Of a stretch of DNA of 64,000 bases, positions 1 through 9,083 are shown piece after piece. Each line of letters begins with the position of its first letter. Positions within the stretch are counted from its first letter, which is position 1. This stretch comes from Aestuariivirga litoralis (GTDB lineage Bacteria > Pseudomonadota > Alphaproteobacteria > Rhizobiales > Aestuariivirgaceae): positions 186,001 to 250,000 of the forward strand of contig NZ_QKVK01000001.1 of NCBI RefSeq assembly GCF_003234965.1, in the 5' to 3' direction. The notes under the pieces are model-generated. The model did no database searches, had not been told where the DNA came from, and saw only the letters and a program-made list of their open reading frames with translations. Both the position numbers and the translations under genes were made by a program.

Positions 1-1269
1 GCAGCACCGCTTGCCGGGTCACCGCCGCTCCTCAACTATGCACGCGCGAAACTGCTGGGCGGCTGCGCCAACCACAATGACTGCGCCTTCATCCGCCCGC
101 CTGACTCGGACTTCGACCTCTGGGAAGAGCTTGGGGCCACGGGCTGGAATGCCGCGGCCATGGCGCCCTACTGGCAGCGCATCACCGACACCATCACCAT
201 CGAGACCGCTCCCTGCCACCCGGCGAGCCGGCGCTTCATCGCGGCGGGGCTCGAACTCGGCCTCGACGAGGTCGACTTCGGCCGCGAGGTGCGGCAGGGC
301 GTGGGGCTGTTTCCGCTGAATGCGAAGGGGCGGACGCGGCAATCCTCCTCCGTCGCCTATCTCCACCCCATCGCGGCGCTGCCGAGGCACCTCGAGGTAT
401 GGACGGACTGCATGGCGAGCCGGCTCATCATCGAGAACGGCCGCGCCGTGGGCGCCGAGACCTCACGCGGCGAGATCCGCGCAGCGCGCGCCGTGGTGCT
501 GGCCTGCGGGTCGATCCAGACGCCGCAGCTGATGATGGTGTCAGGCCTGGGACCGGCGGCGCACCTGACGGAACACGGCATCCCGGTGCTGCGCGACCTG
601 CCCCATCTGGGGCGGCACCTGCGCGACCATGTGGCCGCACCCGTGGTGTGGGAGACGCACGAGGAAGTCTCCGGCTGGGAGATCTGCCCCTTCGAGGCGA
701 CGATGATGCTGCAGCTGGACAAGGATGCGCCCGCTCCCGACATCCTGTTCCACTTCGGCCTGCGGGTGCGCGAGAAATACGATGACGCGCGGCTGGCGAC
801 GAAGGGCCCGGCGGTGAAGGCCTCGCCCAACGTGACGCGCGCCGTGAGCGAGGGGTCGGTGCGGCTCTCGGGCCCGACCATGGCGGACAAGCCGGTGATC
901 GACCTCAACTACTTCGCCGAACCTGCCGACCTCGACCTGCTGGTCAAGGCGCTGAAGCTGACCCGCAGGCTGGGGCAGACGCAGGCGATGGCGCCGCTCT
1001 GCCGGGAGGAAGTGCACCCCGGGCCAGGCGTGCAGACGGACGAGCAGTGGCGCCAGTACATCCGCAGCGTCTGCGAGACGGTCTATCACCCCTGCTGCAC
1101 GGCGGCGATCGGGCGCGTGGTGACGCCGGAGCTGAAGGTGATGGGGATCGATGGGCTGTTCATCGCCGATGCCTCGGTGTTTGCCTCGCTCATCACGGTG
1201 AACATCAATTCAGCCGTCATGATGGTGGCCGAAAGGGCGGCGGACCTGATCGTCAATCCTCGCGGATAG
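1..1269 (+). CDS. GMC-family FAD oxidoreductase (5' end outside the window)
   Basis: The reading frame is open from the first base, so 422 C-terminal residues are visible and the N-terminal Rossmann FAD motif is missing. The visible part begins in the region following the GMC signature ([14 protein letters not shown]), and the C-terminal GMC domain carries the expected histidine ([11 protein letters not shown]) and the closing block FIADASVF...[17 protein letters not shown]. The family (choline dehydrogenase, glucose and alcohol oxidases) oxidises alcohols with FAD. The substrate cannot be told from this fragment. The next gene on the same strand starts about 75 bases downstream. Confidence 0.88.
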   Translation, partial: AAPLAGSPPLLNYARAKLLGGCANHNDCAFIRPPDSDFDLWEELGATGWNAAAMAPYWQRITDTITIETAPCHPASRRFIAAGLELGLDEVDFGREVRQGVGLFPLNAKGRTRQSSSVAYLHPIAALPRHLEVWTDCMASRLIIENGRAVGAETSRGEIRAARAVVLACGSIQTPQLMMVSGLGPAAHLTEHGIPVLRDLPHLGRHLRDHVAAPVVWETHEEVSGWEICPFEATMMLQLDKDAPAPDILFHFGLRVREKYDDARLATKGPAVKASPNVTRAVSEGSVRLSGPTMADKPVIDLNYFAEPADLDLLVKALKLTRRLGQTQAMAPLCREEVHPGPGVQTDEQWRQYIRSVCETVYHPCCTAAIGRVVTPELKVMGIDGLFIADASVFASLITVNINSAVMMVAERAADLIVNPRG

Positions 1270-1343
1270 GTAGATTCCCGGACTTGCAACGGCGTGCACG
1301 TCTGGGCAGTTTCCCCGAAACTGACCCAACCGGAGATATGGCC

Positions 1344-3158
1344 ATGCCGAGGCTCATGCTGCCTTCATTGTTCGGAGCCCTGCTCCTGTCATCCGCCACG
1401 CTGGCGCATGCGGCGGGCGGCACGGCGGACGCCATCTATGTCAACGGTGACATCCTCACCATGGCGAGCAAGGACCCGAGCTATGCCGAGGCCATCGCGG
1501 TCGAAGACGGCAGGATCGCCTTCGTGGGCTCGAAGGAGGAGGCGCTGAAGCTGAAGGGCGCGGCCACCAAGCTCATCGACCTCCAGGGCCACACGCTGCT
1601 GCCGGGCTTCATCGATACCCACGGCCACATGATCTATTTCGGCAAGAACATGATCGACGCCGACCTGTTCGGCACCACGGAGATGTCCGAGGTGATCGCG
1701 CGCATGAAGGCGCAGGCGGACAAGACCCCCGAGGGCGCCTGGATCGTCGGCTTCGGCTATGCCGCGCGCAAGCTGAAGGAACAGCGCCACCCGACGGTGG
1801 AGGAACTCGACCTCGTCTCCGCCGACCGGCCGGTGATGGTGGTCGACTCATCGGGCCACCTCGGTGCGGGCAACAGCGCGCTGTTCAAGCTGCTCGGCCT
1901 CACCGCCGCCACACCCGACCCCGAGGGCGGCAATTTCATGCGCAAGGCGGGCGGCAGAGAGCTGGCGGGCCCGATGGAGGAGACGGCCCTCTTCGCGGTG
2001 CGCGCCAAGCGCCCGCCCTTCACCGGCGCCCTGGCCGACCGCGCCGTGACGGGTGCCGTGGAACTGTGGGCGAGCTACGGCCAGACCACCGCCATGGAAT
2101 GCGGACTGGGCCTCGGTGATGACGACATCGACATCGTGAAGAACGCGATCGACAAGCGGCTCCTCAAGATCGACCTCTACATCTGCGCCAAGGACACGGT
2201 GGCGAGCAAGGCGATCGAGACCGGCCGCGCGGTGGCGGCGGAATATGCCACCGCCGCAACCTCCGACGATGCCGTGGCGCGCCAGGACCTGATCGCGGCG
2301 CAGGGCACCGCGGCACCGGGCGACACCGCGATGAAGCTGCTGCAGATGCGCCCCGACCTCGACAAGCGCTACATCAACCGCGTGCGGCTTGGCGGCGTCA
2401 AGTTCTGGCTCGACGGCAGCACCGATACGGCGTGGTTCACCAAGCCCTACACCAACAACCCGCCGGGCAAGACGGGCAGCTACTCGGGCTTCCAGCAGAT
2501 CCCCGACGAGGTGCTCGACGAGGCCTTCGAGCGGTTCTGGACCAGCGATATCCAGATCAACATGCACATGAACGGCGATGCCGCGGTGGAGCAGGCACTG
2601 CGCGCCATCGAGAAGGCGGTGGCCAAGCATGGCATGCGCGACCATCGCCCCGTCTTCGTGCATGGCTCCTACATGCGCCCCGACCAGATCGAACGGGCGC
2701 AGAAATATGGCGCGATCCCGAGCTATCTCACCTCCAGCCTGGTGAGCGGCGGCGCGGGCGCGCTTTTCCTGTGGGGCGGCGAGCGCGGCAACAAGGTGAT
2801 GGCGGCGCATACGCTGGAGGAGAAGGGAATGCCCTTCACCTTCTCGCATGATGCGCCGGTGACGCCGAAGCCGTGGATCCTGCCGCTGGTCGATGCCGGC
2901 GTGAACCGCGCCATCGCCGACGGCACGGTGATCGGCGAGAAGGAGCGCGTGAGTCCCTATGTGGCGCTCAAGGCCGTCACCTCCTATGCCGCCTTCCAGA
3001 TCAAGGAAGAGAAGACCAAGGGCACGCTGGAACAGGGCAAGCTCGCAGACTTCGTGATCCTCGCCGAGAACCCGCTGAAGGTCGACCCCAAGACCATCAA
3101 GGACATCAAGGTGCTGGAGACGATCAAGGAAGGCGAGACGGTGTTCCTGCGCGAGTGA
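1344..3158 (+). CDS. Secreted YtcJ-like amidohydrolase (amidohydrolase family 3)
   Basis: A 604-residue metal-dependent hydrolase. An N-terminal signal peptide (about residues 1-24, ending AHAAGG) points to periplasmic export, as in many YtcJ-like proteins. The metal site signature DTHGH lies at residues 91-95; a second histidine block (HMNGDAAVEQAL) and the late SHDAPVTP motif complete the family pattern. The family hydrolyses C-N bonds of N-acyl or formamide substrates; the substrate here is unknown. I chose ATG 1344 because GGAG at 1332-1335 sits 8 bases away. The in-frame ATG at 1338 would leave only 2 bases of spacing. Confidence 0.88.
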   Translation: MPRLMLPSLFGALLLSSATLAHAAGGTADAIYVNGDILTMASKDPSYAEAIAVEDGRIAFVGSKEEALKLKGAATKLIDLQGHTLLPGFIDTHGHMIYFGKNMIDADLFGTTEMSEVIARMKAQADKTPEGAWIVGFGYAARKLKEQRHPTVEELDLVSADRPVMVVDSSGHLGAGNSALFKLLGLTAATPDPEGGNFMRKAGGRELAGPMEETALFAVRAKRPPFTGALADRAVTGAVELWASYGQTTAMECGLGLGDDDIDIVKNAIDKRLLKIDLYICAKDTVASKAIETGRAVAAEYATAATSDDAVARQDLIAAQGTAAPGDTAMKLLQMRPDLDKRYINRVRLGGVKFWLDGSTDTAWFTKPYTNNPPGKTGSYSGFQQIPDEVLDEAFERFWTSDIQINMHMNGDAAVEQALRAIEKAVAKHGMRDHRPVFVHGSYMRPDQIERAQKYGAIPSYLTSSLVSGGAGALFLWGGERGNKVMAAHTLEEKGMPFTFSHDAPVTPKPWILPLVDAGVNRAIADGTVIGEKERVSPYVALKAVTSYAAFQIKEEKTKGTLEQGKLADFVILAENPLKVDPKTIKDIKVLETIKEGETVFLRE

Positions 3159-3221
3159 TGGGAGAGGCGCTGCCCACGTGCAATCACAAGGCAGGGCCAG
3201 ACTGGACGGAGGCCGGGGAAC

Positions 3222-3800
3222 ATGCTCCAAGGCGAAGGAGAGGCACATTCCCTTTCTCCGGCATCGCGATTGGTTGGCCACGTGATCGAAATCAAGCTCA
3301 ATTCACCCGAACAGATTCTCAATTCCTTCGATCCCTCGCCGTTTCACACGCGCGACCTGGATGACAGGGCGGCCGAATACATCTTCGAGAGCGCCGAGGA
3401 ACTGGGATCGGGAGGTCCGCTGCTGCTGATCATCGAGCTTCCGCAGAGCGAGGCGGCGCGTGAATTGTCGCTCGAACTGCCATTGGCCCTGAGCAATTCC
3501 TTCCGCTATCGCGCCGCGCAGGCCCGCCTTCAGCTGCGGGACCTGTTCCGCATCGGCCGCCTGTCACTTGCCATCGGCCTGGCGGTTCTGGGGCTCTGCA
3601 CGCTCACCATCCATCTGCTCGGACATACGGAGGGAGACTCGACCGTCACCCAGATGATCGAGCAGGGACTGTTCATCCTCGGCTGGGTTGCCTTGTGGCG
3701 CCCGCTTGAAATCTTCCTTTATGACTGGTGGCCGATCAGGAAGCGGATCAACCTGCTCGATCGGCTGTCCACGGCGCGCGTGGAGATCAGGCCGCGCTGA
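3222..3800 (+). CDS. Conserved hypothetical membrane protein
   Basis: A 192-residue protein with two predicted membrane segments (about 110-132 and 145-167) and a positively charged C-terminus. The N-terminal stretch NSPEQILNSFDPSPFHTRDL resembles a conserved, uncharacterised bacterial family. The conserved sequence begins near VIEIKLNS, so a GTG at 3282 is an alternative start giving 172 residues. ATG 3222 has only a close-spaced GGGGA. No function can be assigned. It lies on the same strand as the amidohydrolase, 63 bases downstream, and converges on the rluB-like gene. Confidence 0.7.
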   Translation: MLQGEGEAHSLSPASRLVGHVIEIKLNSPEQILNSFDPSPFHTRDLDDRAAEYIFESAEELGSGGPLLLIIELPQSEAARELSLELPLALSNSFRYRAAQARLQLRDLFRIGRLSLAIGLAVLGLCTLTIHLLGHTEGDSTVTQMIEQGLFILGWVALWRPLEIFLYDWWPIRKRINLLDRLSTARVEIRPR

Positions 3801-3810
3801 GCGGCAGAAC

Positions 3811-3825
3811 CGCCACTCTGTGGCG
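3811..3825. terminator. Short hairpin between convergent genes
   Basis: CGCCAC-TCT-GTGGCG is a perfect 6-bp stem with a 3-base loop in the 25-base gap between two convergent stop codons. There is no clear T-run, so it is at best a weak bidirectional terminator. Confidence 0.35.
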
Positions 3826-4584
3826 TTAGAGCTTCGCACCCTTGCGCGCGAGCTCGTCGATCAGCGCCTTCACCTGGGCGGGCGGCACCTCGCGGATGTC
3901 GCCGGGCTCCATGTCGCCCAGCGTGAAGGGGCCGTATTGCAGGCGCACGAGGCGGTTCACCACGCAGCCGAAATGGTCGAAGAGCTTGCGGATCTCGCGG
4001 TTCTTGCCTTCCGTCAGCACGCAGCGGTACCAGCGGTTGGCGCGGCCCTCCTGGCCATATTCCTCGACGAACTCGGCACCACGATACTCGACGTCGTCAA
4101 TGGTGATGCCGGCCGCGATGGCATCGATATTGTCGCGCGTCAGCTGGCCCCTCACCCGCACGCGGTAGAGGCGCGCGAGCGCATTGTCCGGGCTCATCAT
4201 CGCCTGCGCCAGCGGGCCGTCGGAAGAGAGGACGAGCAGGCCCTCGCTGTTCACGTCCAGCCGCCCGACATTCATCACGCGCGGGTGGCGATTGGTCCAC
4301 TGTGGCGGGTTCAGCGCGGGCAGGTCGAAGATGGTCTTGCGGCCCTTGTGGTCGCGGTGGGTGACCAGCACGTCGACCGGCTTGTGCAGGAGAAACAGGC
4401 GCGGCAGCGGCTTCGTGTCCGGCGCCACGGGGCGGTTGTCGATCAGCACGGTGTCGCCCTCTTCCACCGGCGTCGTCGGCGTGGCCTTGACGCCGTTCAC
4501 CGTGACGCGGCCATCGGCGACCAGCCTTTCCGCCTCGCGGCGGGAACCTGCTCCGGCCTTCTGGAGATAGACGTTGAGGCGCAT
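3826..4584 (-). CDS. RluB/RsuA-family rRNA pseudouridine synthase
   Basis: A 252-residue protein with an N-terminal S4 RNA-binding domain (residues 1-48, MRLNVYLQKAGAGSRREAER) and a pseudouridine synthase domain holding the catalytic-aspartate motif NVGRLDVNSEGLL. The family isomerises a specific uridine in 16S or 23S rRNA; RluB (23S U2605) is the closest general match, but RsuA/RluE-type specificity is not excluded. Its ATG overlaps the moaD stop as TGATG, so it is translationally coupled and is the last gene of the uvrC-pgsA-moaD operon. It lacks the long basic C-terminal extension often found on alphaproteobacterial RluB proteins. Confidence 0.9.
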   Translation of the reverse strand: MRLNVYLQKAGAGSRREAERLVADGRVTVNGVKATPTTPVEEGDTVLIDNRPVAPDTKPLPRLFLLHKPVDVLVTHRDHKGRKTIFDLPALNPPQWTNRHPRVMNVGRLDVNSEGLLVLSSDGPLAQAMMSPDNALARLYRVRVRGQLTRDNIDAIAAGITIDDVEYRGAEFVEEYGQEGRANRWYRCVLTEGKNREIRKLFDHFGCVVNRLVRLQYGPFTLGDMEPGDIREVPPAQVKALIDELARKGAKL

Positions 4585-4835
4585 CAGCCGCCCGTGACGG
4601 GCGGGAAGAAGGCCACCTCGCGCGCGCCCTGCACCGGGGCATCGAGTGCCACATGGGCCTGGTCCACCGCGGCGCGCAGCGTGCGGCGCTCGGCGAGGGC
4701 CGCGGCGACCGCCTCATCCCGCGCACTCAGGTGTTCGATGAGATCGGCGACGGTGGCGACGGAGGCGGGAACATCCACCTCCTCCGAACTCTTGCCGGCG
4801 ATCTGCCGGATGCGGGCGAAATAGAGGATCTTCAT
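4584..4835 (-). CDS. moaD: Molybdopterin synthase small subunit MoaD
   Basis: An 83-residue ubiquitin-fold protein beginning [15 protein letters not shown] and ending in the required Gly-Gly (FPPVTGG), which is adenylated by MoeB and thiocarboxylated to donate sulfur to precursor Z. Its start overlaps the pgsA stop and its stop overlaps the rluB-like start. In many alphaproteobacteria the order is uvrC-pgsA-moaD-moaE; here the large subunit moaE does not follow, so it must be encoded elsewhere if the cofactor is made. Confidence 0.93.
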   Translation of the reverse strand: MKILYFARIRQIAGKSSEEVDVPASVATVADLIEHLSARDEAVAAALAERRTLRAAVDQAHVALDAPVQGAREVAFFPPVTGG

Positions 4836-5443
4836 CAGTCGACGACGTGCCGGATGCCGGCGCGGAAATAATCATAGCCGGTGTAGAGCGTGAGGGCCGC
4901 GGCGATCCACAGCATGGCGATGCCGGCGCCCGTGGTGTGCGGAATGACGGTGTCGCCAGCCGGGCCGGCGATGAGGAAGCCGATCGCCACCATCTGCACC
5001 GCCGTCTTCCACTTGGCGATCTTGGTGACGGGGACGGAGACCTGCAGCTCGCCCAGATACTCACGCAGCCCGGAGACCAGCACCTCGCGCGACAGGATAA
5101 TGATGGCGGCCCAGATATGGCCACCACGCAGGATGCCGTCGGCGCAGAGAACCAGCAGAACCACCGCGACCAGCACCTTGTCGGCGATCGGGTCCAGCAT
5201 GCGGCCGAGCGAGGACTGCTGCTTCCAGCGGCGGGCGAGGTAACCGTCGAAGAAATCGCTGATGGCAGCGAGGAGATAGATGACGACGGCAGCCCAGCGC
5301 GCCTCGTTGCCGCCCCACAGAAGGAGGCCCGCCACCACGGGCACGGCGGCGATCCGGCCATAGGTGAGGATGTTCGGGAGGTTCCACACCTTCGAATAAG
5401 CCGCCGCCTTGCCTGTGTCCGTCTGATTCATTCTGCCGCTCAT
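4835..5443 (-). CDS. pgsA: CDP-diacylglycerol--glycerol-3-phosphate 3-phosphatidyltransferase
   Basis: A 202-residue integral membrane enzyme that makes phosphatidylglycerol phosphate from CDP-diacylglycerol and glycerol-3-phosphate, the committed step to PG and cardiolipin. The CDP-alcohol phosphotransferase signature is intact: [11 protein letters not shown] followed by [10 protein letters not shown] supplies all the metal-binding aspartates. Several hydrophobic segments flank it (for example the block near [15 protein letters not shown]). Its ATG overlaps the uvrC stop (ATGA), and its stop overlaps moaD. Confidence 0.95.
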   Translation of the reverse strand: MSGRMNQTDTGKAAAYSKVWNLPNILTYGRIAAVPVVAGLLLWGGNEARWAAVVIYLLAAISDFFDGYLARRWKQQSSLGRMLDPIADKVLVAVVLLVLCADGILRGGHIWAAIIILSREVLVSGLREYLGELQVSVPVTKIAKWKTAVQMVAIGFLIAGPAGDTVIPHTTGAGIAMLWIAAALTLYTGYDYFRAGIRHVVD

Positions 5444-7365
5444 TCTGCACTTTCGTGGAAGTGGTCGTAAATAGCCTGCGCCAGCGCGTGGCTGACGCCC
5501 TCCACCGCGGCGAGGTCGGTGACGCTCGCCCGTGACACTGCTTTGGCCGAACCGAAGGCCTGCAGCAAGGCTTTCTTGCGCAGGGGCCCGATGCCCGGCA
5601 CCTCGTCCAGCGGGTTGACGCCGATGGCCTTGGACCGCCGTGCCCGGTGGGAACCGATGGCAAAGCGGTGCGCCTCGTCACGCAGGCGCTGGATGTAATA
5701 GAGCACGGGGTCCCTCGCCTCGAGCATGAAGGAGGCACGGCCCGGCAGGTAGAAATGCTCGCGGCCCGCATCGCGGTCCGGCCCCTTGGCGACGCCGGCG
5801 ACGGGGAGATCGGAGAGGCCCAATTCGTCCAGCACGGCCTTGGCGGCCGATAGCTGGCCCTGGCCGCCGTCGATCAGCACCAGGTCCGGCCAGGCCTGCA
5901 CGTCCTTGGCCTGTTCCTCGCCGCGCTCCTCCCCCTGTTCCTTCAGGAGGCGGCTGAAGCGGCGGGTCAGCACCTCGCGCATCATGGCGAAATCGTCAGA
6001 CCCGATCTCGTCCGAACGGATGTTGAACTTGCGGTATTGCGACTTGATGAAGCCATCCGGCCCCGCCACGATCATGCCGCCCACCGGGTTGGTGCCCTGG
6101 ATATGCGAGTTGTCATAGACCTCGATGCGGCGCGGCACGTCGGGCAGGTCGAAGGCCTTTTGCACGCCTTCGAGCAGCTTCGCCTGGGACGAGGTCTCCG
6201 CCATCTTGCGGCCCAGCGCCTCGCGCGCATTGGTGACGGCGTGCTCGACCAGCGTCTTCTTCTCGCCGCGCTGCGGCACGGCCACTTCGATGCGCCGCCC
6301 CGCATGGGTGGAGAGGGCTTCCTCCAGCAGCTCCCTCTCCTCGATGTCATGCGAGAGCAGCACGAGGTCGGGGATCGGCTTGTCGTCATAGAACTGGGCG
6401 AGGAAGGAGGCCATGATCTCCGGCGCCTCGTGGCTCCTGTCGGCCTTGGGGTAATAGGCGCGGTTGCCCCAGTTCTGGAAGGAGCGGAAGAAGAAGACCT
6501 GGATGCAGGTCTGGCCGCCCTCCTGCGCGAGGCCGAAGACATCCGCCTCCTCCACCCCTTGCGGGTTGATGCCTTGAGTCTGGGTAACGAAGCTCATGGC
6601 CTGGATGCGGTCGCGGTAGGTGGCGGCGCGCTCGAAATCGAGGTTCTCGGCGGCCTCCTCCATCTGCTTGGCGAGCTCGGCCTTCACCGTCTGGCTCTTG
6701 CCATTGAGGAAGGCCTCGGCCTCCTTGGCGAGTTCGCCATAGGCATCGGGCGTGATGTAATCGACGCAAGGAGCTGCACAGCGCTTGATCTGGTAGAGCA
6801 GGCACGGCCTGGTGCGATTGGCATAGACGCTGTCGGTGCAGGTGCGCAGAAGGAAGGCCTTCTGCAGCGTGTTGATCGCCCGGTTCACCGCACCGGCGGA
6901 AGCGAAGGGGCCGAAATAGCTGCCCTTGCGGTTGCGCGCTCCGCGGTGCTTGGCGAGCTGCGCCACGCCATGGTCCCTGGCGATCAGGATATAGGGGAAG
7001 GACTTGTCGTCCCTTAGGATCACGTTGAAGCGCGGCTTCAGCTTCTTGATGAGGTTCGCCTCCAGCAGCAGCGCCTCGGCCTCGGTCGCCGTCGTCACGA
7101 ATTCCATGTTGGCGGTGAGCGAGATCATGGTGGCGATCCGCGCGGTGTGGCCCCAGGCGCGGGTGTAGTTCGAGACGCGGTTCTTCAGGTTGCGCGCCTT
7201 GCCCACATAGATGACGTCGCCCTTGGCGTCATACATGCGGTAGACGCCGGGCTTGGCAGGAAGACGGGAGACGAAATCCCGGATGAGGTCGGTTCCCCTT
7301 GCGTCAGGGATGGGCGACTCGTCGGGCGCCTGGGCGGGTTCGGACGTCATGGGGCTCTCATACAT
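5440..7365 (-). CDS. uvrC: Excinuclease ABC subunit C
   Basis: A 641-residue nucleotide-excision-repair nuclease that makes the dual incision with UvrB. Domains in order are: GIY-YIG nuclease (about 33-115, [20 protein letters not shown]), a Cys-rich stretch ([17 protein letters not shown]), UVR UvrB-binding motif (about 225-260), RNase H-like 3' nuclease domain, and C-terminal helix-hairpin-helix ([13 protein letters not shown] and the [12 protein letters not shown] repeat). It heads the uvrC-pgsA-moaD-rluB-like operon. The start is uncertain: ATG 7365 has a purine-rich site directly abutting it, while in-frame ATG 7350 (MTSEPAQ) is also possible. I see no LexA-type GTTC-N7-GTTC box upstream. 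Confidence 0.95.
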   Translation of the reverse strand: MYESPMTSEPAQAPDESPIPDARGTDLIRDFVSRLPAKPGVYRMYDAKGDVIYVGKARNLKNRVSNYTRAWGHTARIATMISLTANMEFVTTATEAEALLLEANLIKKLKPRFNVILRDDKSFPYILIARDHGVAQLAKHRGARNRKGSYFGPFASAGAVNRAINTLQKAFLLRTCTDSVYANRTRPCLLYQIKRCAAPCVDYITPDAYGELAKEAEAFLNGKSQTVKAELAKQMEEAAENLDFERAATYRDRIQAMSFVTQTQGINPQGVEEADVFGLAQEGGQTCIQVFFFRSFQNWGNRAYYPKADRSHEAPEIMASFLAQFYDDKPIPDLVLLSHDIEERELLEEALSTHAGRRIEVAVPQRGEKKTLVEHAVTNAREALGRKMAETSSQAKLLEGVQKAFDLPDVPRRIEVYDNSHIQGTNPVGGMIVAGPDGFIKSQYRKFNIRSDEIGSDDFAMMREVLTRRFSRLLKEQGEERGEEQAKDVQAWPDLVLIDGGQGQLSAAKAVLDELGLSDLPVAGVAKGPDRDAGREHFYLPGRASFMLEARDPVLYYIQRLRDEAHRFAIGSHRARRSKAIGVNPLDEVPGIGPLRKKALLQAFGSAKAVSRASVTDLAAVEGVSHALAQAIYDHFHESAE

Positions 7366-7406
7366 CCCTCCGCCTCACATGGGGAAGGAGGAACCCTGCC
7401 GCAACG

Positions 7407-7433
7407 AAAAACCGGCGCCCATGGGCGCCGGCT
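7407..7433 (-). terminator. Intrinsic terminator of the first BA14K gene
   Basis: A perfect 20-base palindrome (7412-7431, GGCGCC core around CATG) is followed on the minus strand by five T residues (7411-7407). It lies just past the BA14K stop codon and just upstream of uvrC, separating the two transcripts. Confidence 0.85.
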
Positions 7434-7459
7434 GAACGAGCGTGCCTCAGGCGCGGCCC

Positions 7460-7954
7460 TCAATCATAGGGGCTGTTGCACTGCTTCACCTTGCCGCCGG
7501 AGGCGACATAGGTGTTGGTCCTGGGATTGTAGGTCTTGTAGCGGCCCTCGCACCAGGCCTTGTGGCGGTTGCCGCTGCCATTGCCGTTGGTGAGCGCCAC
7601 GACCCCGGCGCCGATCACCGGAACCGTCCACCACGGGCTGTTGTAGTACCAGCCGCCGTAATAGAAGCGGCAGGAGTTGCTCCAGTTGCGGCAGCGCGGG
7701 CCGCGATAGCCCTTGTAGTAGCCCGGGCGGTAATTGGGGTGATAACCGTGGCGATAGACAGGCCGGTTGTAGTGGCCGCCGCCGCGATAGCCGCCACCGC
7801 CGTAGCGCACGTCGACGATGGCGCCCGGCGCGCCCGACAGAAGGGCTGGCTTCTGGATCAGGATGGGAAGCACGCCGGCCCCCGCGTCCGGAGCCGAGAG
7901 CCCCAACAGTCCTGCGGCCAGCGCCGCGAAAATGGCAAGCCTTGCCTTGAGCAT
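7460..7954 (-). CDS. BA14K-family secreted/membrane protein (copy A)
   Basis: A 164-residue protein with an N-terminal signal peptide (about 1-26), a Gly/Tyr/Arg-rich middle, a Trp-containing hydrophobic segment (NSPWWTVPVIGAGVVALT) and the BA14K C-terminal domain (KAWCEGRYKTYNPRTNTYV...CNSPYD) with two conserved cysteines. The family was first described as a 14-kDa Brucella immunoreactive, lectin-like protein; its molecular role is unclear. A strong GGGAGGA ribosome site lies 9 bases from ATG 7954. Another family member is next door (8112-8552), with a third at 57094-57675. I see no EcfG box in this gene's own upstream region. Confidence 0.85.
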   Translation of the reverse strand: MLKARLAIFAALAAGLLGLSAPDAGAGVLPILIQKPALLSGAPGAIVDVRYGGGGYRGGGHYNRPVYRHGYHPNYRPGYYKGYRGPRCRNWSNSCRFYYGGWYYNSPWWTVPVIGAGVVALTNGNGSGNRHKAWCEGRYKTYNPRTNTYVASGGKVKQCNSPYD

Positions 7955-8062
7955 CTGCAGTGTCCTCCCTCAAGCCCACCGAAAATGAGCACGCGCAACG
8001 CGAGAGTTCAACTGCGAGTTATGCCGGGAAGGTCGGGAGCCCGGCGGATTGCAACTGTGCAT

Positions 8063-8098
8063 GGAAAGGCCGGCACCTTTGCGAGGCGCCGGCCTTCC
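8063..8098 (-). terminator. Intrinsic terminator of the second BA14K gene
   Basis: Inverted arms AAGGCCGGC (8066-8074) and GCCGGCCTT (8088-8096), continuing to GGAA/TTCC with one bulged base, form a strong stem immediately 3' of the BA14K stop codon. On the minus strand the stem ends in TTTCC. Confidence 0.7.
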
Positions 8099-8111
8099 TG
8101 GCAAAGTTCCA

Positions 8112-8552
8112 TCACGGCCCGTAGGGGCTGATGCACTGGTGGACGCGTCCGCTGTAAGCCACCCAGGTATTGGTCCGGGGGTTGTAGGAGCGGTAGCGGT
8201 CGAGGCACCATTCGACGTGGCGGCTGCCATAGCCATAGCCATAGCCCGAATTGGCGGCGCCAATCGCGATGCCGGCGCCCACCATGGGCAGGATCCACCA
8301 CGGGTTCTCGTAGTAATAGCCGCCATGGCGATAGCGGCAGGTGTTGCTCCAGTTGCCGCAGCGCCGGCCATGGTAGTGACGGTTGTAGACGCGGTTGCGG
8401 TTGTATTTGGTCCGCGCCTCGGTCAGCAGGCTGGAGTTTCCGGCCTCGATGGCGGGCGAGGGGCTCACCGGCATGGCAGAGGCTCCGGTCGCGCCGAAGC
8501 CGGCAAGACCTGCCCCCATGGCCGCGAGGGCGATGATGGTGTGTTTCAGCAT
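8112..8552 (-). CDS. BA14K-family secreted/membrane protein (copy B)
   Basis: A 146-residue protein. The start is fixed at ATG 8552 by AAGGAG six bases upstream and by the signal peptide that then begins the protein (MLKHTIIALAAMGAGLAGFG, cleavage near ASA). Middle: NRHYHGRRCGNWSNTCRYRH and a hydrophobic segment (NPWWILPMVGAGIAIGAA). C-terminus: BA14K domain HVEWCLDRYRSYNPRTNTW...CISPYGP. It shares the Arg/Asn/Trp-Ser middle and the C-terminal domain with copy A, so the pair probably arose by duplication. A perfect EcfG-type promoter lies about 67-91 bases upstream, so the gene is probably part of the general stress response. Confidence 0.87.
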   Translation of the reverse strand: MLKHTIIALAAMGAGLAGFGATGASAMPVSPSPAIEAGNSSLLTEARTKYNRNRVYNRHYHGRRCGNWSNTCRYRHGGYYYENPWWILPMVGAGIAIGAANSGYGYGYGSRHVEWCLDRYRSYNPRTNTWVAYSGRVHQCISPYGP

Positions 8553-8618
8553 GTCGTACTCCTTTGCAAGCCACTGCGCCTTCCCCGAGGGGAGGAGCGC
8601 TGCCGGGCATGGAGGGAG

Positions 8619-8643
8619 AACGGGACGTTGCGGAGAAGGTTCC
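8619..8643 (-). promoter_or_regulatory. EcfG (general stress response) promoter for BA14K copy B
   Basis: On the minus strand the sequence reads GGAAC (8643-8639), 16 bases, then CGTT (8622-8619). This matches exactly the known alphaproteobacterial EcfG sigma consensus GGAAC-N16/17-CGTT. Transcription would begin near 8612, giving a leader of about 60 bases before ATG 8552. Confidence 0.75.
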
Positions 8644-8684
8644 TCCGGACCCGTCACGCTGGCGTGAAGGTGCGGATGTGGACC

Positions 8685-9083
8685 CTAGCGCTGGCGTTCG
8701 ATCTCGACGCCGACGCTGCGGGCATTCTTGATGATGTCGGGCTTCTCGACGCGAACCCGCGCGGCCACCACGCGCTTGTCGCGCAGGCAGGCGGCGGCGA
8801 TCTTCTCGCACAGCGTCTCGACGAGGTTGATGTGGCCCTCGGCGATGATCTGTTCCACCTTCTTCACCACGATCTCGTAGGACACGACATGGCCGATGTC
8901 GTCGCCCTGCGGCCCCTCGCCTTCCATGACCGAGAGGTCGATGTTGACGATGATGCGCTGCGGATCGGTTTTCTCGTGCTCGTAGATGCCGATCAGCGCC
9001 ATCAGGTCGAGGTCGCGCACGAAGACGTGGCGGAGGCCTGAGGCGGCGCTCGCCACGTGATGGCTGATCATCGGCTTCTTCAT
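8685..9083 (-). CDS. folB: Dihydroneopterin aldolase
   Basis: A 132-residue FolB/tunnelling-fold protein (RHVFVRDLDLMALIGIYEHEK at the start, VVSYEIVVKKVEQ in the middle, LVETLCEKIA) that cleaves 7,8-dihydroneopterin to 6-hydroxymethyl-dihydropterin in folate synthesis. The active-site region around Tyr and Glu (IGIYEHEK and LVETL) is present. Its start overlaps the stop of the FolM-like reductase by ATGA, so both are made from one message. It is the last gene of the six-gene minus-strand operon that begins at 12599. Confidence 0.93.
   Translation of the reverse strand: MKKPMISHHVASAASGLRHVFVRDLDLMALIGIYEHEKTDPQRIIVNIDLSVMEGEGPQGDDIGHVVSYEIVVKKVEQIIAEGHINLVETLCEKIAAACLRDKRVVAARVRVEKPDIIKNARSVGVEIERQR

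Noticed and set aside
1848-3281. A 477-codon minus-strand frame under the amidohydrolase
   Set aside because: The amidohydrolase on the plus strand has clear catalytic motifs; the antisense product has none.
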